From Namhaeicola sp039714555 (lineage in GTDB: Bacteria > Bacteroidota > Bacteroidia > Flavobacteriales > Flavobacteriaceae): a stretch of 62,149 nt of DNA. Position numbers and translations under genes: made by a program. The first letter of the stretch is position 1. The number at the start of each line of letters is the position of its first letter. The notes under the pieces are model-generated. The model worked only from the letters and a program-made list of their open reading frames with translations, was not told where the DNA came from and did not search any database. Positions 51,514 to 59,683 of this stretch are shown here, piece after piece. The stretch spans positions 1-62,149 of the forward strand of contig JBDLJB010000013.1 in NCBI GenBank assembly GCA_039714555.1. The letters are read 5' to 3'.

Positions 51514-52695
51514 ATGAAAAAATTAGTTTTAGCATACAGTGGAGGTTTAGATACTTCTTATTGCGCAAAATATTTATCGAAAGATCAAGGATATGAAGTA
51601 CATGCCGTAAGTGTAAATACCGGAGGATTTAGCGATGAAGAAATTATGGAAATAAATGAAAAGGCTTTACAATTGGGAGCTTCAACTTATACTTCGATCG
51701 ATGCAGTACAATCTTTTTATGATAAAGTTGTGAAATTTTTAATTTTCGGTAATGTTTTAAAAAATAATTCTTATCCGCTTTCTGTTAGTGCAGAAAGAAT
51801 TGTTCAAGCAATTGAAATTGCAAACTATGCCAAAAAAATTGGCGCAAAATATATTGCTCATGGCAGTACCGGAGCAGGGAATGATCAAGTGCGATTTGAT
51901 ATGATATTTCAAATTTTAGCACCGGAAATTGAAATTATCACTCCTATTAGAGATTTGAAATTGGCAAGACAAGCAGAAATTGATTACTTGCAAGCAAACG
52001 GAGTTGATTACCCATGGGAGAAAGCAAAATATTCAATAAATAGAGGTCTTTGGGGTACAAGTATAGGCGGTGAAGAAACACTAACTTCTGATAAAGCCTT
52101 ACCAGATTCTGCTTATCCTAATCAATTAAAAGAAGAAAAATCAAATGACGTAAAACTAACTTTTGAAAAAGGAGAATTGGTTGCGATAGATGATGAAAAA
52201 GATAGCTCGGTAAACAATATTGAAAAATTAAATACTTTGGCTTCTCAATATGCCATTGGTAGAGATATTCATGTTGGTGATACGATTATCGGAATAAAAG
52301 GAAGAGTTGGATTTGAAGCCCCCGCACCATTAATTATTATTAAAGCGCATCATTTGTTAGAAAAGCACACGCTTACCAAATGGCAGTTAATGCACAAGGA
52401 TCAGATGTCAAATTGGTACGGAATGATGTTGCATGAAGGTCAATATTTAGATGAAGTAATGCGAAACTTTGAAGCATTTTTACAAGATTCACAAAAAAAT
52501 GTAAGTGGTAATGTTTTTATGACACTAAAACCTTACAGTTTTTTCTTAAACGGAATTGAATCTAAACATGATTTAATGAGTAATTCTTTTGCACAATACG
52601 GTGAAACCAATAAGGGTTGGACCGCTGAAGATGCTAAAGGATTTATTAAAATTACTGCAAATCAAGGTAAAATATATAACCACGTAAATTCTTAA
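51514..52695 (+). CDS. argG: Argininosuccinate synthase
   Basis: ATP-dependent ligase of 393 residues joining citrulline and aspartate. The N-terminal PP-loop is LAYSGGLDTSYCAKYL (about 5-20). The middle contains KYIAHGSTGAGNDQVRFD (about 110-127) and DYPWEKAKYSINRGLWG, both standard in the family. It starts 5 nt after the GNAT gene. Because the operon uses an N-acylated route, citrulline reaches ArgG only after ArgE deacylates acylcitrulline. Confidence 0.95.
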   Translation: MKKLVLAYSGGLDTSYCAKYLSKDQGYEVHAVSVNTGGFSDEEIMEINEKALQLGASTYTSIDAVQSFYDKVVKFLIFGNVLKNNSYPLSVSAERIVQAIEIANYAKKIGAKYIAHGSTGAGNDQVRFDMIFQILAPEIEIITPIRDLKLARQAEIDYLQANGVDYPWEKAKYSINRGLWGTSIGGEETLTSDKALPDSAYPNQLKEEKSNDVKLTFEKGELVAIDDEKDSSVNNIEKLNTLASQYAIGRDIHVGDTIIGIKGRVGFEAPAPLIIIKAHHLLEKHTLTKWQLMHKDQMSNWYGMMLHEGQYLDEVMRNFEAFLQDSQKNVSGNVFMTLKPYSFFLNGIESKHDLMSNSFAQYGETNKGWTAEDAKGFIKITANQGKIYNHVNS

Positions 52696-52698
52696 AAA

Positions 52699-53676
52699 AT
52701 GATAAAAACAGGAATCATAGGCGGAGCAGGTTATACAGCAGGTGAGTTGATTAGGATTCTGATTAATCATCCAAAAACTGAACTTGATTTTGTTTATAGC
52801 ACTTCTAATGCCAATAACAGAATTTCAGATGTTCATCAGGATTTATTTGGTGACTTTGGGTTAAATTTTACTGATAAGATCAACCCAAATGTAGATGTTC
52901 TATTTTTGTGTTTGGGTCATGGAAATTCGAGTAAATTTTTACATGAAAATAAATTTTCAAATGATACAAAGATCATTGATCTGAGTAATGATTTTAGATT
53001 AGAAAATGATAAGGTTTTTGAAACCAAAGAGTTTGTTTACGGTTTACCCGAATTAAATAAAGAGGCAATTAAAAAAGCAGATTATGTAGCAAATCCAGGA
53101 TGTTTTGCAACAGCAATTCAATTGGCAGTTTTACCTTTAGCAAAAGCGAAATTAATTAATAATGATATCCATGTAAATGCTACAACCGGAGCAACCGGTG
53201 CAGGTACAAGTTTGTCAAAAACCACCCATTTTACATGGCGTGACAATAATTTTTCATCTTATAAAGTTTTTACACATCAGCATTTGGGAGAAATAAATCA
53301 AAGCATAGAACAGTTACAAGATAGTTTTAAGAACGAAGTTATCTTTATCCCAAACAGAGGTGATTTTAGTCGTGGAATCTATACTACGATTTACACCAAT
53401 TTTAACGGTACAATTGAAGAAGCAAAAGAACTTTATAACGATTTTTATGAAGATGCTGCTTTTACATTTGTTTCTAATAAGGATATTCATTTAAAACAAG
53501 TAGTTAATACAAATAAGTGTTTGCTTCATTTACACAAACATGGAAATAAACTTTTGGTAACAAGTATAATTGATAATTTATTAAAAGGAGCCTCAGGACA
53601 AGCAGTTCAAAATATGAATTTAATGTGTGGTTTTGAAGAAAGTTTAGGCTTGAATTTAAAAGCAATTTATTTTTAA
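52699..53676 (+). CDS. argC: N-acetyl-gamma-glutamyl-phosphate reductase
   Basis: NADPH-dependent reductase of 325 residues. The dinucleotide loop is GIIGGAGYTAGELIRIL (about 5-21), and the active-site Cys is in VANPGCFATAIQLAVLPL (about 132-149). The THQHLGEINQSIEQL segment and IPNRGDFSRGIYTTIY are also typical. It reduces acylglutamyl phosphate, the product of ArgB, to the semialdehyde. Gap to argG is 3 nt. Confidence 0.95.
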   Translation: MIKTGIIGGAGYTAGELIRILINHPKTELDFVYSTSNANNRISDVHQDLFGDFGLNFTDKINPNVDVLFLCLGHGNSSKFLHENKFSNDTKIIDLSNDFRLENDKVFETKEFVYGLPELNKEAIKKADYVANPGCFATAIQLAVLPLAKAKLINNDIHVNATTGATGAGTSLSKTTHFTWRDNNFSSYKVFTHQHLGEINQSIEQLQDSFKNEVIFIPNRGDFSRGIYTTIYTNFNGTIEEAKELYNDFYEDAAFTFVSNKDIHLKQVVNTNKCLLHLHKHGNKLLVTSIIDNLLKGASGQAVQNMNLMCGFEESLGLNLKAIYF

Positions 53677-53729
53677 AAAAAACAAGTAAATGCTATAAGT
53701 TTAAAATTTATAGCAAAAAGTAATTTATT

Positions 53730-54527
53730 ATGAAAATAGCAATTTTAGGAGTAGGGAATTTAGGTTATTCGATTGCAGTAGGATTGTTGAATAGAAAGAA
53801 AGATATTAGATGTCAGGCTTTGTATCTTACCAAAAGAAACATTTCTTCTTTAGAACATTTGAACAAATTATCGGCAGTTAAATTAACAACTGATAATAAA
53901 AGGGCGGTTAAATATTCCGATGTTATTATTATTGCAGTTTTACCAACTCAATTAAAAGAAGTATTAGAAGAAATAAAAGATGTGATCAATCCTAAAAAGC
54001 ATATAATTATATCGGTTGCCACCGGAAGAAAAATAGAAGAAATTGAAGAGGTTTTAGGAAGTGAAGTCTCAATTATAAGAGCAATGCCAAATACAGCAAT
54101 TTCTGTGGGTGAATCAATGACTTGTTTAAGTGCTAATGAGAATGGTAATAAAAATATTGACAAGGCAAAATCAATTTTTAATGCTTTAGGACAAACTCTT
54201 AGTATAGAAGAAAAACACATGCAAGCTGCTACGGTTATTTGTGCAAGTGGTATTGCTTTTTGGATGCGTTTGATTAGAGCAACAACACAAGGAGCCATAC
54301 AATTGGGGTTTCACAGTGAAGAAGCACAGCAACTTTCTATGCAAACTTGTTTAGGAGCTGCTAGTTTATTGATTCATTCACAAAGTCACCCTGAGCAAGA
54401 AATTGACAAAGTTACAACCCCAAGTGGTTGTACAATTGAAGGATTAAACGAAATGGAACACAATGGCTTGAGTTCTTCTTTAATTCAAGGTTTGGTTGCA
54501 TCGTATGAAAAAATAAGTGAAATATAG
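53730..54527 (+). CDS. proC: Pyrroline-5-carboxylate reductase
   Basis: NAD(P)H-dependent reductase of 265 residues, the last step of proline synthesis. N-terminal Rossmann loop AILGVGNLGYSIAVGLL (about 3-19). The signature VTTPSGCTIEGLNEMEHNGL (about 231-250) and IRAMPNTAISVGESMTCLS (about 115-133) match ProC. It sits between argC and argD, as part of a mixed Arg/Pro operon with proA and proB. A palindromic repeat fills the gap to argD. Confidence 0.93.
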   Translation: MKIAILGVGNLGYSIAVGLLNRKKDIRCQALYLTKRNISSLEHLNKLSAVKLTTDNKRAVKYSDVIIIAVLPTQLKEVLEEIKDVINPKKHIIISVATGRKIEEIEEVLGSEVSIIRAMPNTAISVGESMTCLSANENGNKNIDKAKSIFNALGQTLSIEEKHMQAATVICASGIAFWMRLIRATTQGAIQLGFHSEEAQQLSMQTCLGAASLLIHSQSHPEQEIDKVTTPSGCTIEGLNEMEHNGLSSSLIQGLVASYEKISEI

Positions 54528-54538
54528 AAATTAAAATG

Positions 54539-54582
54539 AACACACAAATCTCCACTTTTGAGAGGGAATTAAAAGGTGTGTT
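54539..54582. repeat. Degenerate palindromic intergenic repeat between proC and argD
   Basis: AACACAC (54539-54545) and GTGTGTT (54576-54582) are perfect complementary ends. The interior (CTCCACTTTTGAGAGGGAAT, TTAAAAGG) resembles the palindromic intergenic repeat of the CCCCTCTTGAGAGGGG type seen in many Flavobacteriia. It looks like a decayed copy. Confidence 0.5.
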
Positions 54583-54597
54583 ATCAAATAAATAATC

Positions 54598-55749
54598 ATG
54601 AACCTATTCAATGTTTATCCACTTTATAACGTAACCCCTGTAAAAGCAGAAGGATGTTATGTTTGGGATGATAATAACACAAAATATTTAGACCTATATG
54701 GAGGTCATGGCGTTATTTCAATTGGTCATACACACCCGGATTATGTAGCAAAATTAAAAGAGCAGATAGATAAGATTGGTTTTTATTCAAATTCGATTCA
54801 AAATCCTTTGCAGGTTGAATTAGCCAAAAAGCTTGGTGATATTTCAGGATGTGAGGATTATGACCTGTTTTTGTGTAATTCGGGGGCAGAAGCCAATGAA
54901 AATGCTTTAAAATTAGCATCTTTTAAAACTGGTAAAAAGAGGATAATTTCTTTTGAGAAAGCTTTTCATGGAAGAACTTCAGCAGCAGTTGCTGCAACTG
55001 ATAATTTGAATATTAATGCACCAATAAATTTACAACAAGAGGTAACTTTTTTACCATTGAATCAGATTGATCTTGTAGAAAAAGAAATTGAAAAAGGAGA
55101 TGTTTGTGCTATAATTATTGAAGGAATTCAAGGTGTTGGAGGTTTAGATGAGGGTACAACAGATTTTTTTCAAGAATTGGAAAAATTATGCATTAAAAAT
55201 AAGGTAGTTTTTATTTTAGATGAAATTCAAAGTGGATATGGTAGAAGCGGAAAATTCTTTGCTTTTCAACATCATAATATTCATCCTGATATAATCACAA
55301 CAGCCAAAGGAATGGGTAACGGTTTCCCTATTGGAGGAGTTTTGGTTTCGGATAAAATAGAAGCTAAATTCGGTATGTTGGGCACCACATTTGGCGGGAA
55401 CCATTTGGCTTGTTCAGCTGCAATTTCTGTGTTGAATGTAATGAAAAAGGAAAACTTAATTGAGAATGTTAATGAAGTCTCAGCGTATTTTTTAGAAAAG
55501 ATCAAAGAAGTTCCACAGGTTAAAAAAGTTAAAGGAAGAGGCTTGATGTTGGGAGTAGAATTTGATTTTGAAGTAGCCGAAATTAGGAAAAAATTGATTT
55601 TTGATAAGTATATATTTACCGGAGGAGCAAGTAATAAAAAACTATTGCGAATTCTTCCGCCTTTGAGCGTTACAAAACAACAAATTAATGTGTTTGTTAA
55701 TGCTTTAAAAATAGTATTGAGTATAGAGAAAGATGTAAGGCTTTATTAG
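54598..55749 (+). CDS. argD: Acetylornithine aminotransferase (class III PLP enzyme)
   Basis: Aminotransferase of 383 residues that converts acylglutamate semialdehyde to acylornithine. Motifs include YLDLYGGHGVISIGHTHPDYV (about 30-50), FLCNSGAEANENALKLA (about 96-112), EKAFHGRTSAAVA (His/Gly/Arg block), IFILDEIQSGYGRSG (PLP-binding Asp) and ITTAKGMGNGFPIGGVL with the Schiff-base Lys at about residue 236. It is followed by a 58-nt gap carrying a repeat-like sequence, then proA. Confidence 0.93.
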   Translation: MNLFNVYPLYNVTPVKAEGCYVWDDNNTKYLDLYGGHGVISIGHTHPDYVAKLKEQIDKIGFYSNSIQNPLQVELAKKLGDISGCEDYDLFLCNSGAEANENALKLASFKTGKKRIISFEKAFHGRTSAAVAATDNLNINAPINLQQEVTFLPLNQIDLVEKEIEKGDVCAIIIEGIQGVGGLDEGTTDFFQELEKLCIKNKVVFILDEIQSGYGRSGKFFAFQHHNIHPDIITTAKGMGNGFPIGGVLVSDKIEAKFGMLGTTFGGNHLACSAAISVLNVMKKENLIENVNEVSAYFLEKIKEVPQVKKVKGRGLMLGVEFDFEVAEIRKKLIFDKYIFTGGASNKKLLRILPPLSVTKQQINVFVNALKIVLSIEKDVRLY

Positions 55750-55771
55750 GTAAGGCTGAAGATAAAAAATA

Positions 55772-55798
55772 AAAACCTTGTGCACTTTGCAGTTAAAA
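55772..55798 (+). repeat. Decayed TTTGCG-type intergenic repeat between argD and proA
   Basis: CCTTGTGCACTTTGCAGTTA resembles the CCTTGTGCACTTTGCGGTTA-type units found in the argF'-argB gap and widespread in Bacteroidota. The call rests on similarity to that second copy within the window. Confidence 0.4.
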
Positions 55799-55807
55799 CT
55801 AAATAAA

Positions 55808-57004
55808 ATGAATTCTATTCTATCCATAAAACAACGAAACGCAGTTTTAAAGAGCATGGCAAAGCTGGTGGAACAAGAAAAGCAAACTATTTTGGATGCT
55901 AATAAAATTGATGTAGAGACTTTTGCCGAAAATGATAAAGCCATGTATGACCGCTTGATAGTTAATGATGCAAAAATTGATAGCATGATTGACTCATTGG
56001 AGCAATTAGCATCTCAGGAAGATCCGGTTGGAAAAGAAATTTTCAATTTCACTCATGAAAATGGTTTAAATATCATTAACAAAACAGCAACTTTTGGTAC
56101 AGTGATGATCATTTATGAATCACGTCCGGATGTTACGGTAGAGGCAGGTGGAATTGCTTTTAAATCTGGCAATAAAATTTTACTAAAAGGAGGTAAAGAA
56201 GCAATCAATTCTAATATAGCAATAGTAAATCTTTGGCATATAGCTTTAGAGGAAAATGATATTAGTAGAGATTGGGTAGAATATTTAAACTATAACCGAC
56301 AAGAAACACAGGATTTTTTAATAAATCCAAGACAAAAAATTGATTTAATTGTTCCAAGAGGAGGTGAAAAATTAATCGCTTTTGTGAAGAATAATGCTAC
56401 TTGTCCGGTAATTGTAAGTGGTAGAGGAAATAATTTTATATACATTCATTTAGAAGCAGATCTAGACAAAGCAATAAATATTATTATTAATGCAAAAATT
56501 GCAAAAATTTCGGCTTGTAATGCTTTGGATAAGGTTTTGATCGATTCTAATTTGCAAGGATTTGATGTTTTTATGACAAAATTATTAACTAAATTGAAAG
56601 AGCATCATGTTGAAATTTTAGGAGATGAAATTATTTCAGAATTTGATGGAATTTCTAAAATTGAGGATGAAAACATTTGGTATGAAGAATTTTTAGATTA
56701 TAAAATTTTGATTGCAATGGTTTCTTCGAAAGAAGTGGCAATTGAAAAGATAAATAAATATAGTGGAGGACATTCCGCAGGAATTATTACAGAAAACCTG
56801 GAAGTTGCTAATCAGTTTTTAGAATCGGTAGATTCAGCAGCGGTTTATCACAATGCTTCTACGAGGTTTACTGACGGATATCAATTTGGTTTGGGTGGTG
56901 AATTGGCAATTAGTACCGATAAATTACATCATAGAGGTCCGATGGGAATGCAACATTTAGTAACTAACAAATGGTATATTTTAGGTGATGGGCAAATCAG
57001 GTAA
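55808..57004 (+). CDS. proA: Glutamate-5-semialdehyde dehydrogenase (gamma-glutamyl phosphate reductase)
   Basis: NADPH-dependent reductase of 398 residues from the chosen ATG; an upstream frame start at 55778 adds an implausible 10 residues. ALDH-fold landmarks are GTVMIIYESRPDVTVEAGG (about 97-115), KSGNKILLKGGKEA, ISACNALDKVLID (catalytic Cys in SACNAL) and HNASTRFTDGYQFGLGGELAIST with the closing HHRGPMGMQHL. It reduces gamma-glutamyl phosphate from ProB. It overlaps proB by 17 nt. Confidence 0.95.
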   Translation: MNSILSIKQRNAVLKSMAKLVEQEKQTILDANKIDVETFAENDKAMYDRLIVNDAKIDSMIDSLEQLASQEDPVGKEIFNFTHENGLNIINKTATFGTVMIIYESRPDVTVEAGGIAFKSGNKILLKGGKEAINSNIAIVNLWHIALEENDISRDWVEYLNYNRQETQDFLINPRQKIDLIVPRGGEKLIAFVKNNATCPVIVSGRGNNFIYIHLEADLDKAINIIINAKIAKISACNALDKVLIDSNLQGFDVFMTKLLTKLKEHHVEILGDEIISEFDGISKIEDENIWYEEFLDYKILIAMVSSKEVAIEKINKYSGGHSAGIITENLEVANQFLESVDSAAVYHNASTRFTDGYQFGLGGELAISTDKLHHRGPMGMQHLVTNKWYILGDGQIR

Positions 57005-57764
57005 AAAAAGAATATTATTAAAAATTGGCAGCAATACACTTACCAAAGAAACCAATCATATTTCCAGAGGAAAAATTGAGGATATAGGTAGGCAAATTTC
57101 TGAGTTGAGTAATGAATATGAATTTATTATTGTTAGTTCAGGAGCAATTGCTGTAGCCAAACAATTTGTAAATCTTGAAAGTAACGGGAAGGATATCAAT
57201 GTAAAGCAAGCTTTGGCTGCTATTGGTCAGCCTCATTTAATGCGAATTTTTCAGGAAAATTTCAGGGAATTAGGTTTGTTAACATCACAATGCTTATTGA
57301 CTTATGGTGATTTTAATAGAGAGAAATCAAAAACAAATATTATTAATACGATCAATGTCTTGGTTGAAAACGGTTATATTCCAATAATCAATGAAAATGA
57401 TACCGTTGCCACGGATGAAATTCAGTTTGGCGATAATGATAAACTGGCAGCATTAACAGGTTCATTATTAAATGTAGATTTGGTGATCTTTGCATCTAAT
57501 ACCGATGGAATTTACACTAAAGAATCAATTGAAAGCAAAGAAAAAGTGACTATTAGAGAAGTTAATGATCTTTCAAGGTTGCAAGATGAAGTTTCGGATG
57601 TAAAATCCACTCATGGTTCAGGTGGAATGCAATCAAAAATTGATGCAGCAACAATATTGCAGAAAAATAAAATTGAGACCTGGCTGGTTAACGGTATTGA
57701 AGATAATTTTATTTTGAATGCCTTAAAAAATAAAGTGAATTATACAAAAATATTAAAGAACTGA
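56988..57764 (+). CDS. proB: Glutamate 5-kinase (short form without PUA domain)
   Basis: Amino-acid kinase of 258 residues catalysing the first step of proline synthesis. Kinase motifs KKRILLKIGSNTL (about 6-18), FIIVSSGAIAVAK (about 47-59), PIINENDTVATDEIQFGDNDKLAALTGSL and THGSGGMQSKIDAA are intact. The C-terminal PUA domain of the E. coli-type (about 367 residues) is missing, so this is a shorter form. An ATG at 56988 was preferred to a GTG 3 nt upstream. The proA-proB order and overlap indicate co-translation. Confidence 0.93.
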   Translation: MGKSGKKRILLKIGSNTLTKETNHISRGKIEDIGRQISELSNEYEFIIVSSGAIAVAKQFVNLESNGKDINVKQALAAIGQPHLMRIFQENFRELGLLTSQCLLTYGDFNREKSKTNIINTINVLVENGYIPIINENDTVATDEIQFGDNDKLAALTGSLLNVDLVIFASNTDGIYTKESIESKEKVTIREVNDLSRLQDEVSDVKSTHGSGGMQSKIDAATILQKNKIETWLVNGIEDNFILNALKNKVNYTKILKN

Positions 57765-57792
57765 TTGTCATTCCCGCAATAGCAGGAATCTC
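57765..57792. repeat. Palindromic intergenic repeat in the proB-argF' gap
   Basis: TGTCATTCCCGCAATAGCAG and following GAATCTC: arms ATTCCCGC (57770-57777) and GCAGGAAT (57782-57789) with one mismatch around AATA. This matches the widespread GTCATTCCCGC...GCGGGAATC type of palindromic repeat. Confidence 0.6.
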
Positions 57793-57820
57793 ATTAGACT
57801 TTACTAAAATTTAATTAGAA

Positions 57821-58762
57821 ATGAATTATTTATCAATTAATGATATCGATAACCTAAAAGAATGGGTAAATGAAGCAATTGAATTAAAAGAAAATCCATT
57901 AAAACATCAAAATTTAGGGAAAAACAAAACCATTGGTTTATTATTTTTCAATAATAGTTTGCGAACTCGATTGAGCACTCAAAAAGCAGCAATGAATTTA
58001 GGAATGGAACCCATTGTAATGAATTTTGGAAACGAAGGTTGGGCTTTAGAATTTGAGGATGGAACAGTGATGGATCAGGGAAAATCTGAACATGTAATAG
58101 AAGCAGCAAAAGTAATTTCCCAGTTTTGTGATGTGATTGCAATTAGAGCTTTTGCTTCTTTAACAGATAAAGAAAAAGATCTTGCTGAAGAAGTTTTAAC
58201 TGCTTTTGCAAAATATGCTACTGTACCAATTGTAAATATGGAAAGTTCGGTTGGACATCCGATGCAGGCTTTAGCCGATGCTATTACTTTAGAAGAAAAT
58301 TCACCAAAACACAGACCAAAAGTTGTATTAAGTTGGGCACCACATCCAAAAGCTTTACCGCATGCCGTTGCAAATTCATTTATTGAGATGATGCAAAAAA
58401 AAGATGCCGATTTTGTGATAACACACCCGAAAGGTTATGAATTAAATTCGGAAGTAGTAAAAAATTCTGTAGTAGAATACGATCAGGATAAAGCTTTTGA
58501 AAATGCCGATTTCATTTATACAAAAAACTGGAGTTCTTTTAATGATTACGGAAAAGTGATTTCGAAAGATAAAAATTGGATGATCACGAGTGAAAAAATG
58601 ATAAAAACAAATAATGCTAAATTTATGCATTGTTTACCGGTTAGAAGAAATGTTGTTGTTGCCGATGAAGTTTTGGATAGTAAAAATTCAATAGTTATTG
58701 AACAAGCAAATAACAGAACTTATTCAGCGCAAATCGTGTTGAAGAAGATTCTTGAAAAGTAG
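57821..58762 (+). CDS. argF': N-acyl-L-ornithine carbamoyltransferase (acetyl- or succinyl-)
   Basis: Transcarbamylase of 313 residues. It carries the carbamoyl phosphate site FFNNSLRTRLSTQKAAMNLG (about 42-61; SLRTR in place of STRTR) and ends with the catalytic HCLPVRRN segment, the layout of the N-acylornithine group, not of ordinary OTCs (HCLP). Neighbouring argE supports an acylcitrulline intermediate. In characterised enzymes one residue sets specificity: Glu92 for N-acetyl and Pro90 for N-succinyl substrates. Here the aligned position is Ser89 (QGKSEH), neither of the two, so specificity stays undecided. Confidence 0.93.
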   Translation: MNYLSINDIDNLKEWVNEAIELKENPLKHQNLGKNKTIGLLFFNNSLRTRLSTQKAAMNLGMEPIVMNFGNEGWALEFEDGTVMDQGKSEHVIEAAKVISQFCDVIAIRAFASLTDKEKDLAEEVLTAFAKYATVPIVNMESSVGHPMQALADAITLEENSPKHRPKVVLSWAPHPKALPHAVANSFIEMMQKKDADFVITHPKGYELNSEVVKNSVVEYDQDKAFENADFIYTKNWSSFNDYGKVISKDKNWMITSEKMIKTNNAKFMHCLPVRRNVVVADEVLDSKNSIVIEQANNRTYSAQIVLKKILEK

Positions 58763-58811
58763 TGAGAAGTTAGTATTGAGAATTGAGTGTTATTGAATGT
58801 GTTGTATCTTC

Positions 58812-58890
58812 GATTTCCACTGAAATAGGGAATCTTAAATGTTTAAAAATTTGCGAACTTTGCGTGTCACTTTGCGACCCTTGCGGTTAA
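58812..58890. repeat. Direct and inverted repeats in the argF'-argB gap
   Basis: An imperfect inverted repeat GATTTCC...GGGAATC spans 58812-58834. It is followed by four TTGCG-centred units at 58850-58855, 58859-58864, 58871-58876 and 58881-58885, spaced 9-12 nt. The latter belong to the TTTGCG-type intergenic repeats common in Bacteroidota. No ORF runs through. Confidence 0.6.
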
Positions 58891-58903
58891 ATAAACAGAG
58901 AGT

Positions 58904-59683
58904 ATGAAACAAAAATTAAAAATAATTAAAATAGGCGGTAATGTTATCAATGATAAAGAAGCATTATCTTCTTTTTTAGCAGATTTTTCAAAGATGGAAG
59001 AACTAAAAATTCTGGTTCATGGAGGTGGGAAACGTGCTACCCAAATGGCCAATGAATTGGGCTTAAAACCAAAAATGATTGGTGGAAGACGTATTACAGA
59101 TGAAGTAACTTTGGAAATTGTTACCATGGTTTACGCCGGACTTATAAATAAAAATATAATTACTGAACTACAAAAAAATAATTGTAATGCTATAGGATTA
59201 TCAGGTGCAGACGCGAATACTATTGTAGCACATAAACGAATAGTAAAAGATATAGATTATGGTTTTGCCGGAGATGTTGATGCTGTAAATTCTGAGGTAA
59301 TAAAAGTTTTTGTCGATAATAATTTAACGCCTGTTTTTTGTGCAATTACACACGATAAGAACGGACAACTTTTAAACACGAATGCAGATACCATTGCAGC
59401 TGAATTGGCAAAAGGGATGAGTAAATATTTTGAGGTAGAATTAATATACTGCTTCGAAAAATCAGGTGTATTAATTGATGTTGAAAATGAGGATTCAGTT
59501 ATTGAAAAAATCAATTCAGAAACATATCCAAAACTAAAAAAAGAAGGAATAATAGCTGATGGTATGTTACCAAAAATTGACAATTGTTTTGATGCATTAC
59601 AAAATGGAGTTAAAAAAGTAGTAATTGGGAAACCTGAAATAGTTATTGATAAAAATTTAAAACATACAACCTTGATTTTATGA
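58904..59683 (+). CDS. argB: Acetylglutamate kinase (or N-succinylglutamate kinase)
   Basis: Amino-acid kinase of 259 residues phosphorylating N-acylglutamate. Motifs are IIKIGGNVIND (about 7-17), LVHGGGKRATQMANELGL (about 37-54), GRRITDEVTLEIVTMVYAGLINKNI (about 61-85), NTNADTIAAELAKGM and GVLIDVENE. It lacks the N-terminal extension that confers arginine feedback on long NAGKs, so feedback control may depend on attenuation at the leader instead. The stop codon overlaps the argE start by 4 nt (ATGA). Confidence 0.93.
   Translation: MKQKLKIIKIGGNVINDKEALSSFLADFSKMEELKILVHGGGKRATQMANELGLKPKMIGGRRITDEVTLEIVTMVYAGLINKNIITELQKNNCNAIGLSGADANTIVAHKRIVKDIDYGFAGDVDAVNSEVIKVFVDNNLTPVFCAITHDKNGQLLNTNADTIAAELAKGMSKYFEVELIYCFEKSGVLIDVENEDSVIEKINSETYPKLKKEGIIADGMLPKIDNCFDALQNGVKKVVIGKPEIVIDKNLKHTTLIL

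Noticed and set aside
55216..55505. Minus-strand open frames within argD
   Set aside because: They are shadows in other frames of a clear aminotransferase.
56988..57764. Truncated proB
   Set aside because: The kinase domain is complete and the next gap is clean; PUA-less forms of about 255-260 residues occur in this lineage.
58850..58885. Regularly spaced TTGCG units considered as a CRISPR-like array
   Set aside because: Units are 5-6 nt with 9-12 nt spacing and no unique spacers; they fit the common Bacteroidota intergenic repeat instead.
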